Source of the DNA: Betaproteobacteria bacterium UBA2293
Lineage (GTDB): Bacteria; Pseudomonadota; Gammaproteobacteria; Burkholderiales; Rhodocyclaceae
Length of the DNA: 44,205 bases
Direction of reading: 5' to 3'
Assembly (NCBI GenBank): GCA_002345845.1
Contig: DDWF01000118.1
Coordinates: 34,280-78,484 of the forward strand
The notes below the pieces were generated by a model. That model was not told where the DNA came from, did no database searches, and saw only the letters and a program-made list of their open reading frames with translations. This document shows positions 34,301-41,914 of the stretch, one piece after another; the stretch's first letter is position 1; each line of letters opens with the position of its first letter. Position numbers and translations under genes: made by a program.

Positions 34301-34490
34301 TCAGCGCCAAGGCTGCATACCCCTGCGCCGCCGCCTGCGCCGCCAGCTCTTCCGGATGCGAGGCGCCGCGCAGGAAACTGAAGTTGGAGAGGCAATGCAG
34401 CTCGGCGTATTCGGGGAGCGCGGTGCCTTTGGCTGGAGAAGTGTTCAGAGCAAAATAACTGTATTTATGTACAGTTATTTTATAGCACAC
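31341..34490 (-). CDS. dnaE2: Error-prone DNA polymerase III alpha subunit DnaE2 (ImuC)
   Basis: A C-family polymerase of about 1030 residues that performs SOS-induced translesion synthesis with ImuA and ImuB. The PHP domain starts with YAELHCLSNFSFLRGASHPEEL. The polymerase core contains LCQGRGSAANSTVCF, the catalytic acidic stretch PPDIDVDFEHERRDEVI and VMSRGPLARLVPV, and it ends with an OB-fold segment (RVAGIVTGRQRPGTATG). The start is unclear. The only in-frame canonical start is GTG at 34490, which lies upstream of the LexA box (34459-34474), so the box would lie inside the coding region. If transcription starts at the box, a non-canonical codon such as CTG at 34448 would be needed. The gene is separated from imuB by a PEP-CTERM gene on the other strand. 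Confidence 0.9.
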   Translation of the reverse strand: MCYKITVHKYSYFALNTSPAKGTALPEYAELHCLSNFSFLRGASHPEELAAQAAAQGYAALALTDECSLAGVVRAHQAFRALENPPKTPHLLIGSEMTTVDGLKLVFLAQNREGYGNLSALITLARRRAEKGAYTLLRHDFNALSPSGAVPDCLVLWVPDAAPTIDDGCWLAERFPGRCWIAVELHAGPDDAARLSDLQALGAACGLPLVAAGDVHMHVRVRRPVQDVLTALRLKTSVFDAGHALFPNGERHLRSRLRLARLYPPELLAETLRMAALCTFSLDELRYEYPEEIAPAGQTPSSWLRHETEAGLCRRYPQGVPAAVRERIEHELRLIAELQYEAYFLTVYDIVCFARSVGILCQGRGSAANSTVCFALGVTEVDPARSAMLFERFVSKERGEPPDIDVDFEHERRDEVIAYIYGKYGRERTALAAAVITYRTKGALRDAGRALGFDIARIDALTASLAWWDKREQMPERFAEQGLDPQSPRVAKWLWIAEQLRGFPRHLTQHVGGFVMSRGPLARLVPVENTAMAERTVIQWDKDDLDAVGLMKVDVLALGMLSALRRMLAIIGPLQLNEIPEGDKATYDMLCRADSMGVFQVESRAQMSMLPRLKPRNYYDLVIEVSLVRPGPIQGDMVHPYLKRRQGKERIEEITPAIDAVLARTCGVPIFQEQVMQLAIVAAGFTPGEADELRRAMAAWRRKGTLARYQDKLRAGMARNGVPAGFIERIVAQIQGFGEYGFPESHAASFALLVYASAWVKRHHPAAFLCGLLNSQPMGFYSPSMLIQDARRHAVVVHPADVAASDWDSHVDENGAVRLGLREIKGLGREAGERVAHARRDAPFADVAELAARSGLNRRDLDLLAAADALKSLAGHRRQAAWAASVAAPRQGDLFAGIAAAETPAVLAAPSEGENLLADYQRLGHTLRRHPLMLLRERLAARRFLTAGELEQCGDRALVRVAGIVTGRQRPGTATGIVFVTLEDETGWTNIVVKPWLVDKQRRELLGATLLGVYGQLQKEGQVVHLVAQRLVDLSTWLGRLETTSRDFH
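34459..34474. promoter_or_regulatory. LexA box at dnaE2
   Basis: The palindrome CTGT-N8-ACAG is present (CTGTATTTATGTACAG), an exact match to the gamma/betaproteobacterial LexA consensus. On the minus strand a TATAAA at 34479-34484 lies just before it. It should repress dnaE2 until SOS induction. It is also upstream of the divergent PEP-CTERM gene (start 34651), so effects on that gene are possible. Confidence 0.85.
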
Positions 34491-34650
34491 CTTGGGACAC
34501 GATCAGCGATTCCGCATCAACATCAACCAGCGTGCGCCAGCGTACAGAGTCAATCCTTGTGACAACGGACAATCAGCACGACTCATGAAGAGCGATCCCG
34601 CGAGATACCCGGGATATCCCAATCCCAACGCATGGAAGCGAGCCAGTCCG

Positions 34651-35340
34651 ATGAAAACGCAAAAGTGCATCTCGATCCTCTCAATGACCCTGACTGGCTT
34701 GCTTTTTGGGTCCTCCCAGACCTTGGCGTCGCCATTGATCGATCCGGACCTGGCAAACTTCGCGGCACGCGGCGCATCCACAGCCAGTCATCTCCCCAAA
34801 ACCCTCCAGGAAACTGCGGGCAGCCATTCGGACCGTGTTCAGGCAATCGCCGCCATCAACGCTTCGCTAGCCAGCGCGGGATCAGCCAATCCCGTGACGG
34901 GAAGTGAGCGGGGAGTCGGCACGACCGTGCGGCAGTTGGCGCGAGCGCTCCACTCGACGGTGATAGACGATTCCGGCGAGGAAGTGCTGGTCCGTTATTC
35001 ATCACGCACTGAGCCGGCTGCAGAAACAGGCAATCAGCCGAACTTCTCCAATCGCGACAGGCAAGATCGAGATACCGGCGTATTGACTGAAGATCTGCAG
35101 CAAAGCTTGCTACTGGCTGCGCTCCCTGTCGACTTGGGAGCGGATTCAGACAGTTCGCTTGGCGAATCGGCAGACTGGCTGATGCAGCCAGCCTCGCCAG
35201 CTAGCGCAGCAGCCTTCGCCACATTCCCGAGCGCTTTCGTGAATGTTGAACTGGAAAATACGATACCCGAACCCGCGACACTGCTGCTGTTGACTCTCGG
35301 ACTGGCCGGGATGGGCTATAGCCGCAAACGGACAGCGTAA
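34651..35340 (+). CDS. PEP-CTERM sorting-domain protein
   Basis: A 229-residue exported protein. The N-terminal signal peptide is MKTQKCISILSMTLTGLLF and on to about residue 26 (TLAS). The C-terminus has the PEP-CTERM tripartite tag: IPEPATLLLLTLGLAG, then a hydrophobic helix and the basic end YSRKRTA. Such proteins are processed by exosortase (EpsH/XrtA) and linked to exopolysaccharide or the cell surface. The middle (about 30-200) is Ser/Ala/Asp-rich with low complexity and no recognised enzyme fold. ATG at 34651 is chosen for the signal peptide. The gene is unusual in sitting on the opposite strand inside the imuB-dnaE2 SOS cluster. The exosortase itself is not in the window. Confidence 0.85.
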   Translation: MKTQKCISILSMTLTGLLFGSSQTLASPLIDPDLANFAARGASTASHLPKTLQETAGSHSDRVQAIAAINASLASAGSANPVTGSERGVGTTVRQLARALHSTVIDDSGEEVLVRYSSRTEPAAETGNQPNFSNRDRQDRDTGVLTEDLQQSLLLAALPVDLGADSDSSLGESADWLMQPASPASAAAFATFPSAFVNVELENTIPEPATLLLLTLGLAGMGYSRKRTA

Positions 35341-35400
35341 AGATCGCAAGACAGCTTGCCCGCCGTTATGGCCAGCAAGAATGCTGCTCTTGAGCGGCAA

Positions 35401-36846
35401 TCAGGCAAACACCCCCTGCAGATACCACCCCTGGGCATCGCGAAAGATCCAGACCCACTGCCCCTGGGCGTTGCGGGCGATGAAGTAGTCGCGGCGGATG
35501 TCACCGGTGGCCTCGGGTTCACCGCTGTCCCACCAGCCGCTTTCCAGGCGCTCGCCACGGGTCAGCAATTGCAGCGGACCGTGCCAGTGCGGCCCGTCGG
35601 CACGTTCGGCCAGCGGCTGCGGGGCCGGCAACAGCCATAGCGGGCGCGGTGCGGTGAATATGGGCTCGGTTGATGGCGGCTCCCGACTACTGCTGGCGAC
35701 CAGCGGATCGCCAACGGCAGTAGCGCATTCCGGCCGGTAGTCAGCACGCAGGCCGAGCACCTGCACCGCCGCCTCACCGAGCCGGGCGCGCAGACGTTCC
35801 AGGCAGGCCGCCGTACCCTCGCCGGCCGTGGCTGCGGCGAACAGCTGGCCGCTATCGCCGGGCCGGGCAATCACCTCGTCGGCCGTCAGGCGCAGGGCCT
35901 CGACCGGCGCTGGCAGCGTCAGCCGACCAAGATGCTCACGCAGCAGGCGCAGCAGCCGCACTTCGTCGGCGCTGGGTTCACCGAGGCGCAGCGACAGTGT
36001 GCTGGCACTGCCGTCGTCGTGCGTCAGCTGCAGGCTGCAGGCACGGACCAGCGACTGGCGGATGTTCAGCCAGCCGGCCAGGGCGGCAAACAGGCGCTGA
36101 CCGGCGAAGGCCAGGCCTTCGGCGTAGTCGACACGCGAAGGCAATTCGAGGGTAACGGCGAACTGCTCAGGGAAGACGAAATAGCGCTGCGGATCGGGCA
36201 CTTCGCCACAGGCGCGCAGCAGGTCGTCGATCGGGCCGTGGCCGAGGCGCTGGCGCAGGCCGGCCGCCGGCAGCTGCATCAGCTCGCCGAGGCACGTGCA
36301 GCCGAAGGACTGCAGCCGGGCGACAGCTTCGGCCGGCCAGCCGGGCACGGCGCAGGATAAGGAAGCAAGCGCCGCCGGCAGTTCCGCCGCCACGGCGATG
36401 CTTTGTCCGGTACCTGCCCGCGCCAGCCAGCTGGCGGCCAGCGGCGTCGGTGCCACCGCCCACTCGGTCGACCAGCCCTGTTCGCCGCAAGCTGCCCGAA
36501 CGGCCTCGACGATCGCCGCCACACCGCCGAACAGCCGCAGGCAGCCGCCGATTTCGAGCAGCAGGCTATCGGGCGGCGCCAGACTGACGGTGGGTGTGAA
36601 GCGGCCGGCGGCGCAGGCAAGATCGGCCAGCGCCCGCGCTTCGCGCCCCGGATCGCGCTCGAAGGTGCGCAGCCCCGGCGCCAGGCCAAGGGCCGTGGAC
36701 AGCTTCTGGCCGCTGCCGACACCAGCCGCTGCCGCGCCCGGATCGCAGGCGAGGATGCGCCCGCGGCCGACAACAGCGCTAGGCGACTGCCGTAGCGGCA
36801 GCGCTTCCAGCGCGAACAACGGAAAATGCAGGGCCAGCCACAACAC
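35401..36846 (-). CDS. imuB: ImuB, inactive Y-family polymerase-like SOS mutagenesis protein
   Basis: A 481-residue protein of the ImuB group, which bridges ImuA, DnaE2 and the beta clamp. It begins LWLALHFPLFALEAL. The little-finger and palm regions are recognisable (DSLLLEIGGCLRLFGG; GSGQKLSTALGLAPGLRTF), but the acidic catalytic residues of active Y-family polymerases (DxD at the start and DE later) are absent. This matches the known non-catalytic role of ImuB. The start is GTG at 36846 (or the following TTG). It overlaps the imuA end by 68 bases, so the two are co-translated. Downstream there is no dnaE2 on the same transcript because of the intervening opposite-strand gene. Confidence 0.9.
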   Translation of the reverse strand: MLWLALHFPLFALEALPLRQSPSAVVGRGRILACDPGAAAAGVGSGQKLSTALGLAPGLRTFERDPGREARALADLACAAGRFTPTVSLAPPDSLLLEIGGCLRLFGGVAAIVEAVRAACGEQGWSTEWAVAPTPLAASWLARAGTGQSIAVAAELPAALASLSCAVPGWPAEAVARLQSFGCTCLGELMQLPAAGLRQRLGHGPIDDLLRACGEVPDPQRYFVFPEQFAVTLELPSRVDYAEGLAFAGQRLFAALAGWLNIRQSLVRACSLQLTHDDGSASTLSLRLGEPSADEVRLLRLLREHLGRLTLPAPVEALRLTADEVIARPGDSGQLFAAATAGEGTAACLERLRARLGEAAVQVLGLRADYRPECATAVGDPLVASSSREPPSTEPIFTAPRPLWLLPAPQPLAERADGPHWHGPLQLLTRGERLESGWWDSGEPEATGDIRRDYFIARNAQGQWVWIFRDAQGWYLQGVFA

Positions 36847-37492
36847 GCGAGTTCCTTCCCGGCCGGGGTACGGCCAGCGTCAGCGGCCGCGAGGCCGGCC
36901 GGCCGCGTCGTTTGAGGATGCGCAGCGACAAGCCGTCGGCGGCGGTTTCAAGAGCAATGCGCAGGGGCGCCGGGGACGGCGCCTGCACGGCGCTGGCCGG
37001 CCGCCACAAGGCGGCGAACGCCGGCCGCCCTTCGGCGGCGACCTGCAGGCGGCGCAGCGCCCGGGCATCGATGTTGCGTTCCGGCCAGGCGAGCACACCG
37101 GCAAAACCGCCGCTGGCCAGCAATTGTTCGCAGCACCAGGCGATCTGCCGAGAAGCGCGGACGACGACCAGCCGCTCCGGGCGCAGGCCGGCGGCGACGC
37201 AGGCCGGAGCATAGGGCAGCCAGGGCGGCGCCACCAGCGCCAGCCAGCCGCCAGCAGCCGAGAGACGGGCCAGCGCCGGCAGCAGCAGGCTCATTTCGCC
37301 GATGCCGTCGCGCTCGACCAGTAATTCGGTCAGCGCCCCCTGCGGCCAGCCGCCGCCCGGCAGTTCGGCATCAAGTTCGGGATAGCCGCTGGGAATGGTG
37401 GCTGCCGGCAGTTCGGCCAGCGCATCGCCACGCCAGATGTCGCCGCGGGCGAGCACTTCCGCCAACGCCAGCGGCGACGGCACGGCGTTCAT
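36779..37492 (-). CDS. imuA: ImuA, RecA-like SOS mutagenesis protein
   Basis: A 237-residue RecA/SulA-like protein of the ImuA group. The N-terminal part shows GYPELDAELPGGGWPQGALTELLV, the degenerate Walker A region, followed by LLPALARLSAAGGWLALVAPP (Walker B-type strand). It works with ImuB and DnaE2 in translesion synthesis. ATG at 37492 is preferred; upstream TTG (37543) would read through a perfect hairpin. It lies 118 bases after lexA on the same strand and overlaps imuB. No separate LexA box is visible directly upstream, so expression probably comes from the lexA promoter. Confidence 0.86.
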   Translation of the reverse strand: MNAVPSPLALAEVLARGDIWRGDALAELPAATIPSGYPELDAELPGGGWPQGALTELLVERDGIGEMSLLLPALARLSAAGGWLALVAPPWLPYAPACVAAGLRPERLVVVRASRQIAWCCEQLLASGGFAGVLAWPERNIDARALRRLQVAAEGRPAFAALWRPASAVQAPSPAPLRIALETAADGLSLRILKRRGRPASRPLTLAVPRPGRNSRVVAGPAFSVVRAGSAAATAVA

Positions 37493-37512
37493 GACCACGG
37501 TTCGAGCGCAAG

Positions 37513-37605
37513 CCCCGCCTTCATGGCGGGGGGAGCGAGACAAGACTTACTGGCGCCGAAGGCACCCCAAACTTGTGGCGAGGAAGCCCAAGGCTTCATC
37601 TTGGG
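37513..37605 (-). promoter_or_regulatory. Two hairpins in the lexA-imuA gap
   Basis: CCCCGCC (37513-37519) pairs with GGCGGGG (37525-37531) around five bases, and CCCAAG (37587-37592) pairs with CTTGGG (37600-37605) around seven bases. Neither has a clean T run after it on the minus strand. They could partially terminate the lexA transcript or protect its 3' end, so that imuA-imuB is expressed at a lower level than lexA. This is inference from position. Confidence 0.4.
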
Positions 37606-37610
37606 ATGAC

Positions 37611-38213
37611 TCACAGTTTGGAGACGGCTCCGCGGATCAGGCCGACGGCGATGCCCTCGATGGCGAACTCGACCTCTTCCGGATTGACGACGATGGGTTC
37701 GAAATCCGGATTCTCGGCGATCAGGCGGATCTGTCCCTTGCTGCTATCCAGGCGCTTGACGGTGACTTCCTCGTCGAGCCGGGCGACGACGATCTGGCCG
37801 TCGCGCGCCTGGTTGGTCTTATGCACGGCGAGCAGGTCGCCGTCGAAGATGCCGACATCGATCATCGACAGGCCGCGCACCTTGAGCAGAAAATCGGCAC
37901 GCGGGCTGAACAGGCTGGCATCGAAGTTGTAGCGACCCTGCACGTTCTCGACGGCGAGGATCGGCGAACCGGCGGCGACGCTGCCGATCAGCGGCAGGCC
38001 GAGCTGCTCGACGAGACGGATGCCGCGTGCCGAGCCGGGCTCAAGGACGATGGCGCCCTTCTTGGCCAGTGCCTTGAGATGATCCTCAGCCGCATTGGGC
38101 GAGGCGAAACCGAAGGCATGGGAAATTTCCATGCGCGTCGGCGGCGCACCGAGCATCTCCAGCGAATTTTTGATGAAATCGAGGATTTCCTGCTGACGCG
38201 GCGTGAGTTTCAT
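37611..38213 (-). CDS. lexA: SOS repressor LexA
   Basis: A 200-residue repressor that controls the SOS response. The N-terminal winged helix begins [18 protein letters not shown]. The self-cleavage site is Ala81-Gly82 ([10 protein letters not shown]), and the catalytic dyad is Ser116 ([10 protein letters not shown]) and Lys153 (TVKRL). RecA filaments trigger the cleavage. ATG at 38213 has GGAG with a 6-base spacer; the upstream TTG at 38228 is not needed. It is preceded by a consensus LexA box (autoregulation) and followed by imuA and imuB, so the mutagenesis genes are linked to their repressor. Confidence 0.96.
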   Translation of the reverse strand: MKLTPRQQEILDFIKNSLEMLGAPPTRMEISHAFGFASPNAAEDHLKALAKKGAIVLEPGSARGIRLVEQLGLPLIGSVAAGSPILAVENVQGRYNFDASLFSPRADFLLKVRGLSMIDVGIFDGDLLAVHKTNQARDGQIVVARLDEEVTVKRLDSSKGQIRLIAENPDFEPIVVNPEEVEFAIEGIAVGLIRGAVSKL

Positions 38214-38238
38214 GTGGTGCTCCACCAAGAACCGATAA

Positions 38239-38254
38239 CTGTATTTTTATACAG
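38239..38254. promoter_or_regulatory. LexA box at lexA
   Basis: CTGT-N8-ACAG (CTGTATTTTTATACAG) lies 26 bases before the lexA start and overlaps a TATAAA-like -10 on the minus strand. It is an exact consensus match and indicates autoregulation of lexA and probably of imuA-imuB. Confidence 0.9.
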
Positions 38255-38283
38255 CCACCGGTTTTTGGCAAGCCCGAATCAAC

Positions 38284-38985
38284 TCAATTCAGTTTGTCTG
38301 GATGGCCGCAGCACTGCTTGAACTTGCGGCCGCTGCCGCAGGGACAGGGATCGTTACGTCCGGATTTCGGTTCCTCGCGGCGCACGGTAGCGCTGGCACC
38401 GGGGCGCTTGTTGCGCCAGAAGTTGTACAGCGTCTGTACGATGACCGGCAGGTTGTCCTGGATGTCCGCTACCAGGCGGGCCTCCTCGGCCGGCGAGAAC
38501 CAGCGTTCGCCGCTTTTCTCGACGTCTTCCTTGAGCATGCCGTTGAGCATGAACAGCGGCTCAAGGAGTTCCGACAGATCGTCGGCGTGCTTGCCGGCCA
38601 GTTCGTACCAGTCGCCGGCCAGGCCGGCGCCGAAGACGTAGGAATCGGCCCAGGCAGCGTAGTCGTATGTCTCGCAGGTTTCGTCCACCGGATAAAGCAC
38701 CGGGGCGACGGTTTCGTCGGCCAGCAGTGCGGCGGCAATATCGTTGTTCAGACGCATCAACAGTTCGATGGCTTCGCCAACCGCGGGATCGTTGGTACCT
38801 TCCATCCCCTTGCCCAGGGCCTCCGGCAGCCAGACGCCCGGCGACACCGGTTCCGGTCCGCTGACGACGGCGCACAGCATGGCCTGGATTTCATCGAGGC
38901 GCATCGCCTCATCACCAAAGACTTCTGCTTCGAGCAATTCCTCCAGACGGTCGAGATCGCTGTCGGTAAGGGGGGTTGGGTTCAT
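38284..38985 (-). CDS. UPF0149 family protein with SEC-C zinc motif
   Basis: A 233-residue cytoplasmic protein. The N-terminal UPF0149/YecA-like helical domain (about 5-190) contains [19 protein letters not shown] and [13 protein letters not shown]. The C-terminus is a SEC-C zinc-binding motif, [17 protein letters not shown], which often binds SecB, ribosomes or nucleic acids. ATG at 38985 has an AGGA site. It lies upstream of lexA on the same strand but is probably separately controlled, because lexA has its own SOS promoter. The exact role is unknown; it is sometimes described as a YecA family protein. Confidence 0.86.
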   Translation of the reverse strand: MNPTPLTDSDLDRLEELLEAEVFGDEAMRLDEIQAMLCAVVSGPEPVSPGVWLPEALGKGMEGTNDPAVGEAIELLMRLNNDIAAALLADETVAPVLYPVDETCETYDYAAWADSYVFGAGLAGDWYELAGKHADDLSELLEPLFMLNGMLKEDVEKSGERWFSPAEEARLVADIQDNLPVIVQTLYNFWRNKRPGASATVRREEPKSGRNDPCPCGSGRKFKQCCGHPDKLN

Positions 38986-39069
38986 GTCGGGGTATCCTGT
39001 GGGGCTTGATGAATCTTTGCCGAGTATAGGTGTCCGACACCGCGTCGCCAACCCGTAGAGTGCCCTGCC

Positions 39070-39468
39070 ATGCCTAAAATCGAGAAATCCGACGCCGAAT
39101 GGCGTGCCACACTGAGCCCTGAGGAATACCGGGTCACCCGCCAGAAAGGCACCGAACCCGCCTTCAGCGGCCGCTACTGGGATAGCCATGAAGACGGCAC
39201 CTACAGTTGCATCTGCTGCGGCGCCCCGCTGTTCCGCTCCGAGACCAAGTTCGACTCTGGCTGCGGCTGGCCGAGTTTCCACACGCCCAACGACGACAAG
39301 CTGATCGACGAGCATGTCGACCAGAGCTTCGGCATGCGACGTACCGAAGTCACCTGCCACGACTGTGGCGCCCATCTTGGCCACGTCTTCGACGACGGCC
39401 CGGCGCCGACCGGCCTGCGCTACTGCATCAACTCAGCCTCGCTGAAGCTGGAGCCGGACGCTTCCTGA
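39070..39468 (+). CDS. msrB: Peptide-methionine (R)-S-oxide reductase
   Basis: A 132-residue repair enzyme that reduces the R form of methionine sulfoxide in proteins. The zinc-binding CxxC pairs are CICCGAPLF and [12 protein letters not shown]. The catalytic cysteine is in [11 protein letters not shown]. The core motif [13 protein letters not shown] is intact. The length agrees with MsrB of about 130-140 residues. It is divergent from the UPF0149 gene and has no apparent operon partners. Certainty is high. Confidence 0.95.
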   Translation: MPKIEKSDAEWRATLSPEEYRVTRQKGTEPAFSGRYWDSHEDGTYSCICCGAPLFRSETKFDSGCGWPSFHTPNDDKLIDEHVDQSFGMRRTEVTCHDCGAHLGHVFDDGPAPTGLRYCINSASLKLEPDAS

Positions 39469-39643
39469 GTCAGCGACCTGTCAGGTAGCCAGCACATGCA
39501 AAAACCCTCCTGATTGCGCTGGCCGCTCTGAAATCCCCCTTAGGTGCGGCCGCGCACCGATAGCCTTCGCCTGAGGCTCTATAACTCCGTGCAGCAGCAT
39601 CGCTGCCTGTCCACTTCGCGACAGGGCTTAACGGAGAAAAGCA

Positions 39644-40030
39644 ATGAACCTGAATTCCAGATCCTGGACTGCGCTGGCCATGTTGTGCGCAGCCACCGTG
39701 CTCGGCACCTACGGTTGCAGCAGCAGCTTGAAAACGCCGGCCACGGCCGATGTCGCGGTCTCCAAGGCCGCCGTGGATAACGCGGCCAGCGCCGATGGTG
39801 CGGAATACGCACCGGTCGAGATGCGTCTGGCCCGGGAGAAACTGGCGCTGGCCAACAAGGCGCTGGCCGCCAAGGATTACGAGCTGGCCTCCCAATTGGC
39901 CAAAGAAGCCCGGGCCGATGCCCGGCTGGCGCAAGGCAAGGCCAATTCGGCCAAAGCCCAGGCTGCCTCCAGCGCGCTTGAGTCCGATCTACGGGTTCTC
40001 GACGAAGAACTGCAACGCACCCGCAAGTAA
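39644..40030 (+). CDS. DUF4398 lipoprotein
   Basis: A 128-residue protein with an N-terminal signal peptide and a lipobox-like GTYGC (Cys25). The mature part is a DUF4398-type helix-rich domain: EYAPVEMRLAREKLALANKAL and YELASQLAKEARADARLAQGKA. ATG at 39644 has GGAG with a good spacer. It is followed by a gene with the same domain plus an OmpA domain, so the two probably form a periplasmic or outer-membrane pair. The 175-base gap upstream has a small GGTGCG/CGCACC hairpin at 39543-39558. Confidence 0.8.
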   Translation: MNLNSRSWTALAMLCAATVLGTYGCSSSLKTPATADVAVSKAAVDNAASADGAEYAPVEMRLAREKLALANKALAAKDYELASQLAKEARADARLAQGKANSAKAQAASSALESDLRVLDEELQRTRK

Positions 40031-40075
40031 GCCGTAGCGCGCACTTGTCGCGCCAGAACCCTTTAAGGAAAAACC

Positions 40076-40945
40076 ATGAAAAATCGAATTCTCATGCCAG
40101 CCATGCTGGTGATCGCCACCTTGCTTGGCGCCTGTACATCCATGCCGCGGACGACCAGCCTGCTCGACCAGACGCACGTCGAGTACCGGGCGGCGCAAAA
40201 CAATCCCGATGTCGGCCGCCATGCGCCACTGGAACTGAAACAGGCCGGCGAAGCGATGGCCCTTGCCGACGCGGCCTCCGCTGATCGTGAGAGTGCTGAA
40301 CGCATCGATCAGCTGGCTTATCTGGCCCGGCAGAAAGTTGCCCTGACCCAGGAAGTGGCCAAGCGCAAGGCGGCCGAGAGCGATGTCGCCAGCGCCGAAA
40401 AAACCCGCGATGAAATGCGCCTGACGCAACGTACCAATGAAGCGGATCGCGCGCGACAGGCTACCGATACAGCGCGTCTGGCAACCGACGCAGCACGTCG
40501 CGACACGGCCACGGCCAACGCCCGGGTTTCCAGCCTGGAAGCACAAATGGCCGATCTGGCCGCCAAGAAGACCGAGCGCGGCATGGTCATCACTCTTGGC
40601 GATGTCCTGTTCGCCACTGATGAGTCCCAGTTGAACGAGCAAGGCCAGTCCACGATCCGGAAACTGTCGCAGTTCCTGCAGGAGCATCCGGCGCGCAACG
40701 TGCTGATCGAAGGCTTTACCGACAGTACCGGCAGCGCTGCCTACAATCAGCAACTGTCCGAGCGCCGGGCGGGTGCCGTGGCGCGGAGTCTTAACGACCA
40801 GGGTATTGCCCACAAGCGCATCGAAACACGCGGCTACGGCCAGGAATATCCAGTGGCTTCGAATGCCACGATCACCGATCGCCAGTTGAACCGGCGCGTG
40901 GAAATCGTCCTGTCGGAGGACGACGGCAGGATCAAGCCGCGCTGA
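40076..40945 (+). CDS. DUF4398-OmpA lipoprotein
   Basis: A 289-residue envelope protein. The signal peptide ends in lipobox LLGAC (about residue 20). An N-terminal helical DUF4398-like region (about 30-165) contains HAPLELKQAGEAMALADAASA, the same motif as in the preceding protein, and a long heptad-like stretch follows. The OmpA C-like peptidoglycan-binding domain is at about 175-285 (VLFATDESQLNEQG; IEGFTDSTGSAAYNQQLSERRA; NRRVEIVL). It should anchor the outer membrane to peptidoglycan. ATG at 40076 has an AAGGA site. It follows the DUF4398 lipoprotein by 45 bases. Confidence 0.9.
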   Translation: MKNRILMPAMLVIATLLGACTSMPRTTSLLDQTHVEYRAAQNNPDVGRHAPLELKQAGEAMALADAASADRESAERIDQLAYLARQKVALTQEVAKRKAAESDVASAEKTRDEMRLTQRTNEADRARQATDTARLATDAARRDTATANARVSSLEAQMADLAAKKTERGMVITLGDVLFATDESQLNEQGQSTIRKLSQFLQEHPARNVLIEGFTDSTGSAAYNQQLSERRAGAVARSLNDQGIAHKRIETRGYGQEYPVASNATITDRQLNRRVEIVLSEDDGRIKPR

Positions 40946-40981
40946 AGCAATCTGGCGATCCGCTTGCTCTGAAAGGCGCCT

Positions 40982-41006
40982 CTCTGCCAATCGATTGTCG
41001 GCAGAG
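40982..41006. terminator. Hairpin between two convergent genes
   Basis: CTCTGCC (40982-40988) pairs with GGCAGAG (41000-41006), with a small AATCGATT palindrome in the loop. It lies between the OmpA gene and the convergent radical SAM gene and could serve both strands. T runs are short, so confidence is moderate. Confidence 0.5.
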
Positions 41007-41023
41007 CGACGTCTTCTCGCAAC

Positions 41024-41914
41024 CTACAGCCCGCGCGCCCACTCCGGGCGCAGCGCCGCCTGTTCCGGCGCGGCGATGGCCTGGCGCACCTGCGCCAGCA
41101 GGCGTTCCTTGTCGGTGCCCAGGGTGCCTTTCAGCACCAGCCAGTTGGAAGCGTGATCGCTGCGGAAGACGGTGCGTTTCAGTTCCAGCGCCGACAGGAA
41201 ACGCTCCATCTCGACGAACAGTTCGTGCTGGCCGAGCGGTTCCCATTCCGGGAAATCGGCGCGGAAACGCTGCTCGCCCTTGGGGAAGCTGACCACCAGC
41301 GTCGCCAGGTATTCGGGCTGCACGGCATTCGCCAGGCGCGCCGAGTTTTCGGCGTGCTGTTGCGAGAAGACCTTGCCGCCGAGGCCGTTGAGGATCATCA
41401 CCGAGCGACTGATGCCGGCGGCGCCGAACTTTTCCAGCGCCTCGCAGGTGCTGGCGAAGGTTTCGCCCTTGTTCACCTTGGCCAGCACCGTGTCGTCGCC
41501 CGATTCGGCGCCGACATAGACCATGGACAGGCCGGCCGCCGCCAGTTCGTCGATTTCGCCCTGCGACTTCTTGCGCAGGTTGCGCGGCAGGCAGTAACTG
41601 GAAATGCGCCGTACCGCCGGCAGGTGGGTGCGGATGGCGTCGAGAATGGTCAGCAGGCGACGGGTCGGCAGGACCAGCGCGTCACCGTCGGCAAGGAAGA
41701 CGCGGCGGATCTGGTCGCCATACATTTCGCCGGTCCGACGCAGGCTGTTAATGATCTCGGCATCTTCGCGGGCGCGGAATTTTTTCTGCGGCGCCGTGTA
41801 CATCTCGCAGAAGGTGCAGTGGTTCCACGAGCAGCCATCGGTGACTGGCAGGATCAGCGATTCCGCCTCGCTCGGCGGGCGGAACACCGGCTCGACGTAG
41901 CGGATCGGAATCAT
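41024..41914 (-). CDS. Radical SAM protein
   Basis: A 296-residue radical SAM enzyme. The cluster-binding cysteines are in TDGCSWNHCTFCEMY, with four residues between the first two cysteines rather than the canonical three (Cx4Cx2C). The same spacing occurs in a group of uncharacterised COG1032-like proteins to my knowledge. Other family features are FLADGDALVLPTRRLL, VYVGAESGDDTVLAKVNKG and SVMILNGLGG. The substrate is unknown. The start ATG (41914) overlaps the stop of the upstream thioesterase gene as ATGA, so both are made from one transcript. Confidence 0.85.
   Translation of the reverse strand: MIPIRYVEPVFRPPSEAESLILPVTDGCSWNHCTFCEMYTAPQKKFRAREDAEIINSLRRTGEMYGDQIRRVFLADGDALVLPTRRLLTILDAIRTHLPAVRRISSYCLPRNLRKKSQGEIDELAAAGLSMVYVGAESGDDTVLAKVNKGETFASTCEALEKFGAAGISRSVMILNGLGGKVFSQQHAENSARLANAVQPEYLATLVVSFPKGEQRFRADFPEWEPLGQHELFVEMERFLSALELKRTVFRSDHASNWLVLKGTLGTDKERLLAQVRQAIAAPEQAALRPEWARGL

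Noticed and set aside
37495..37515. GGTTCGAGCG considered as a tRNA T-arm.
   Set aside because: No acceptor stem, D-arm or anticodon arm could be folded around it.
37395..38321. A 308-codon plus-strand frame across lexA.
   Set aside because: It runs through the lexA coding region, the hairpins and the LexA box; LexA on the minus strand has all catalytic residues.
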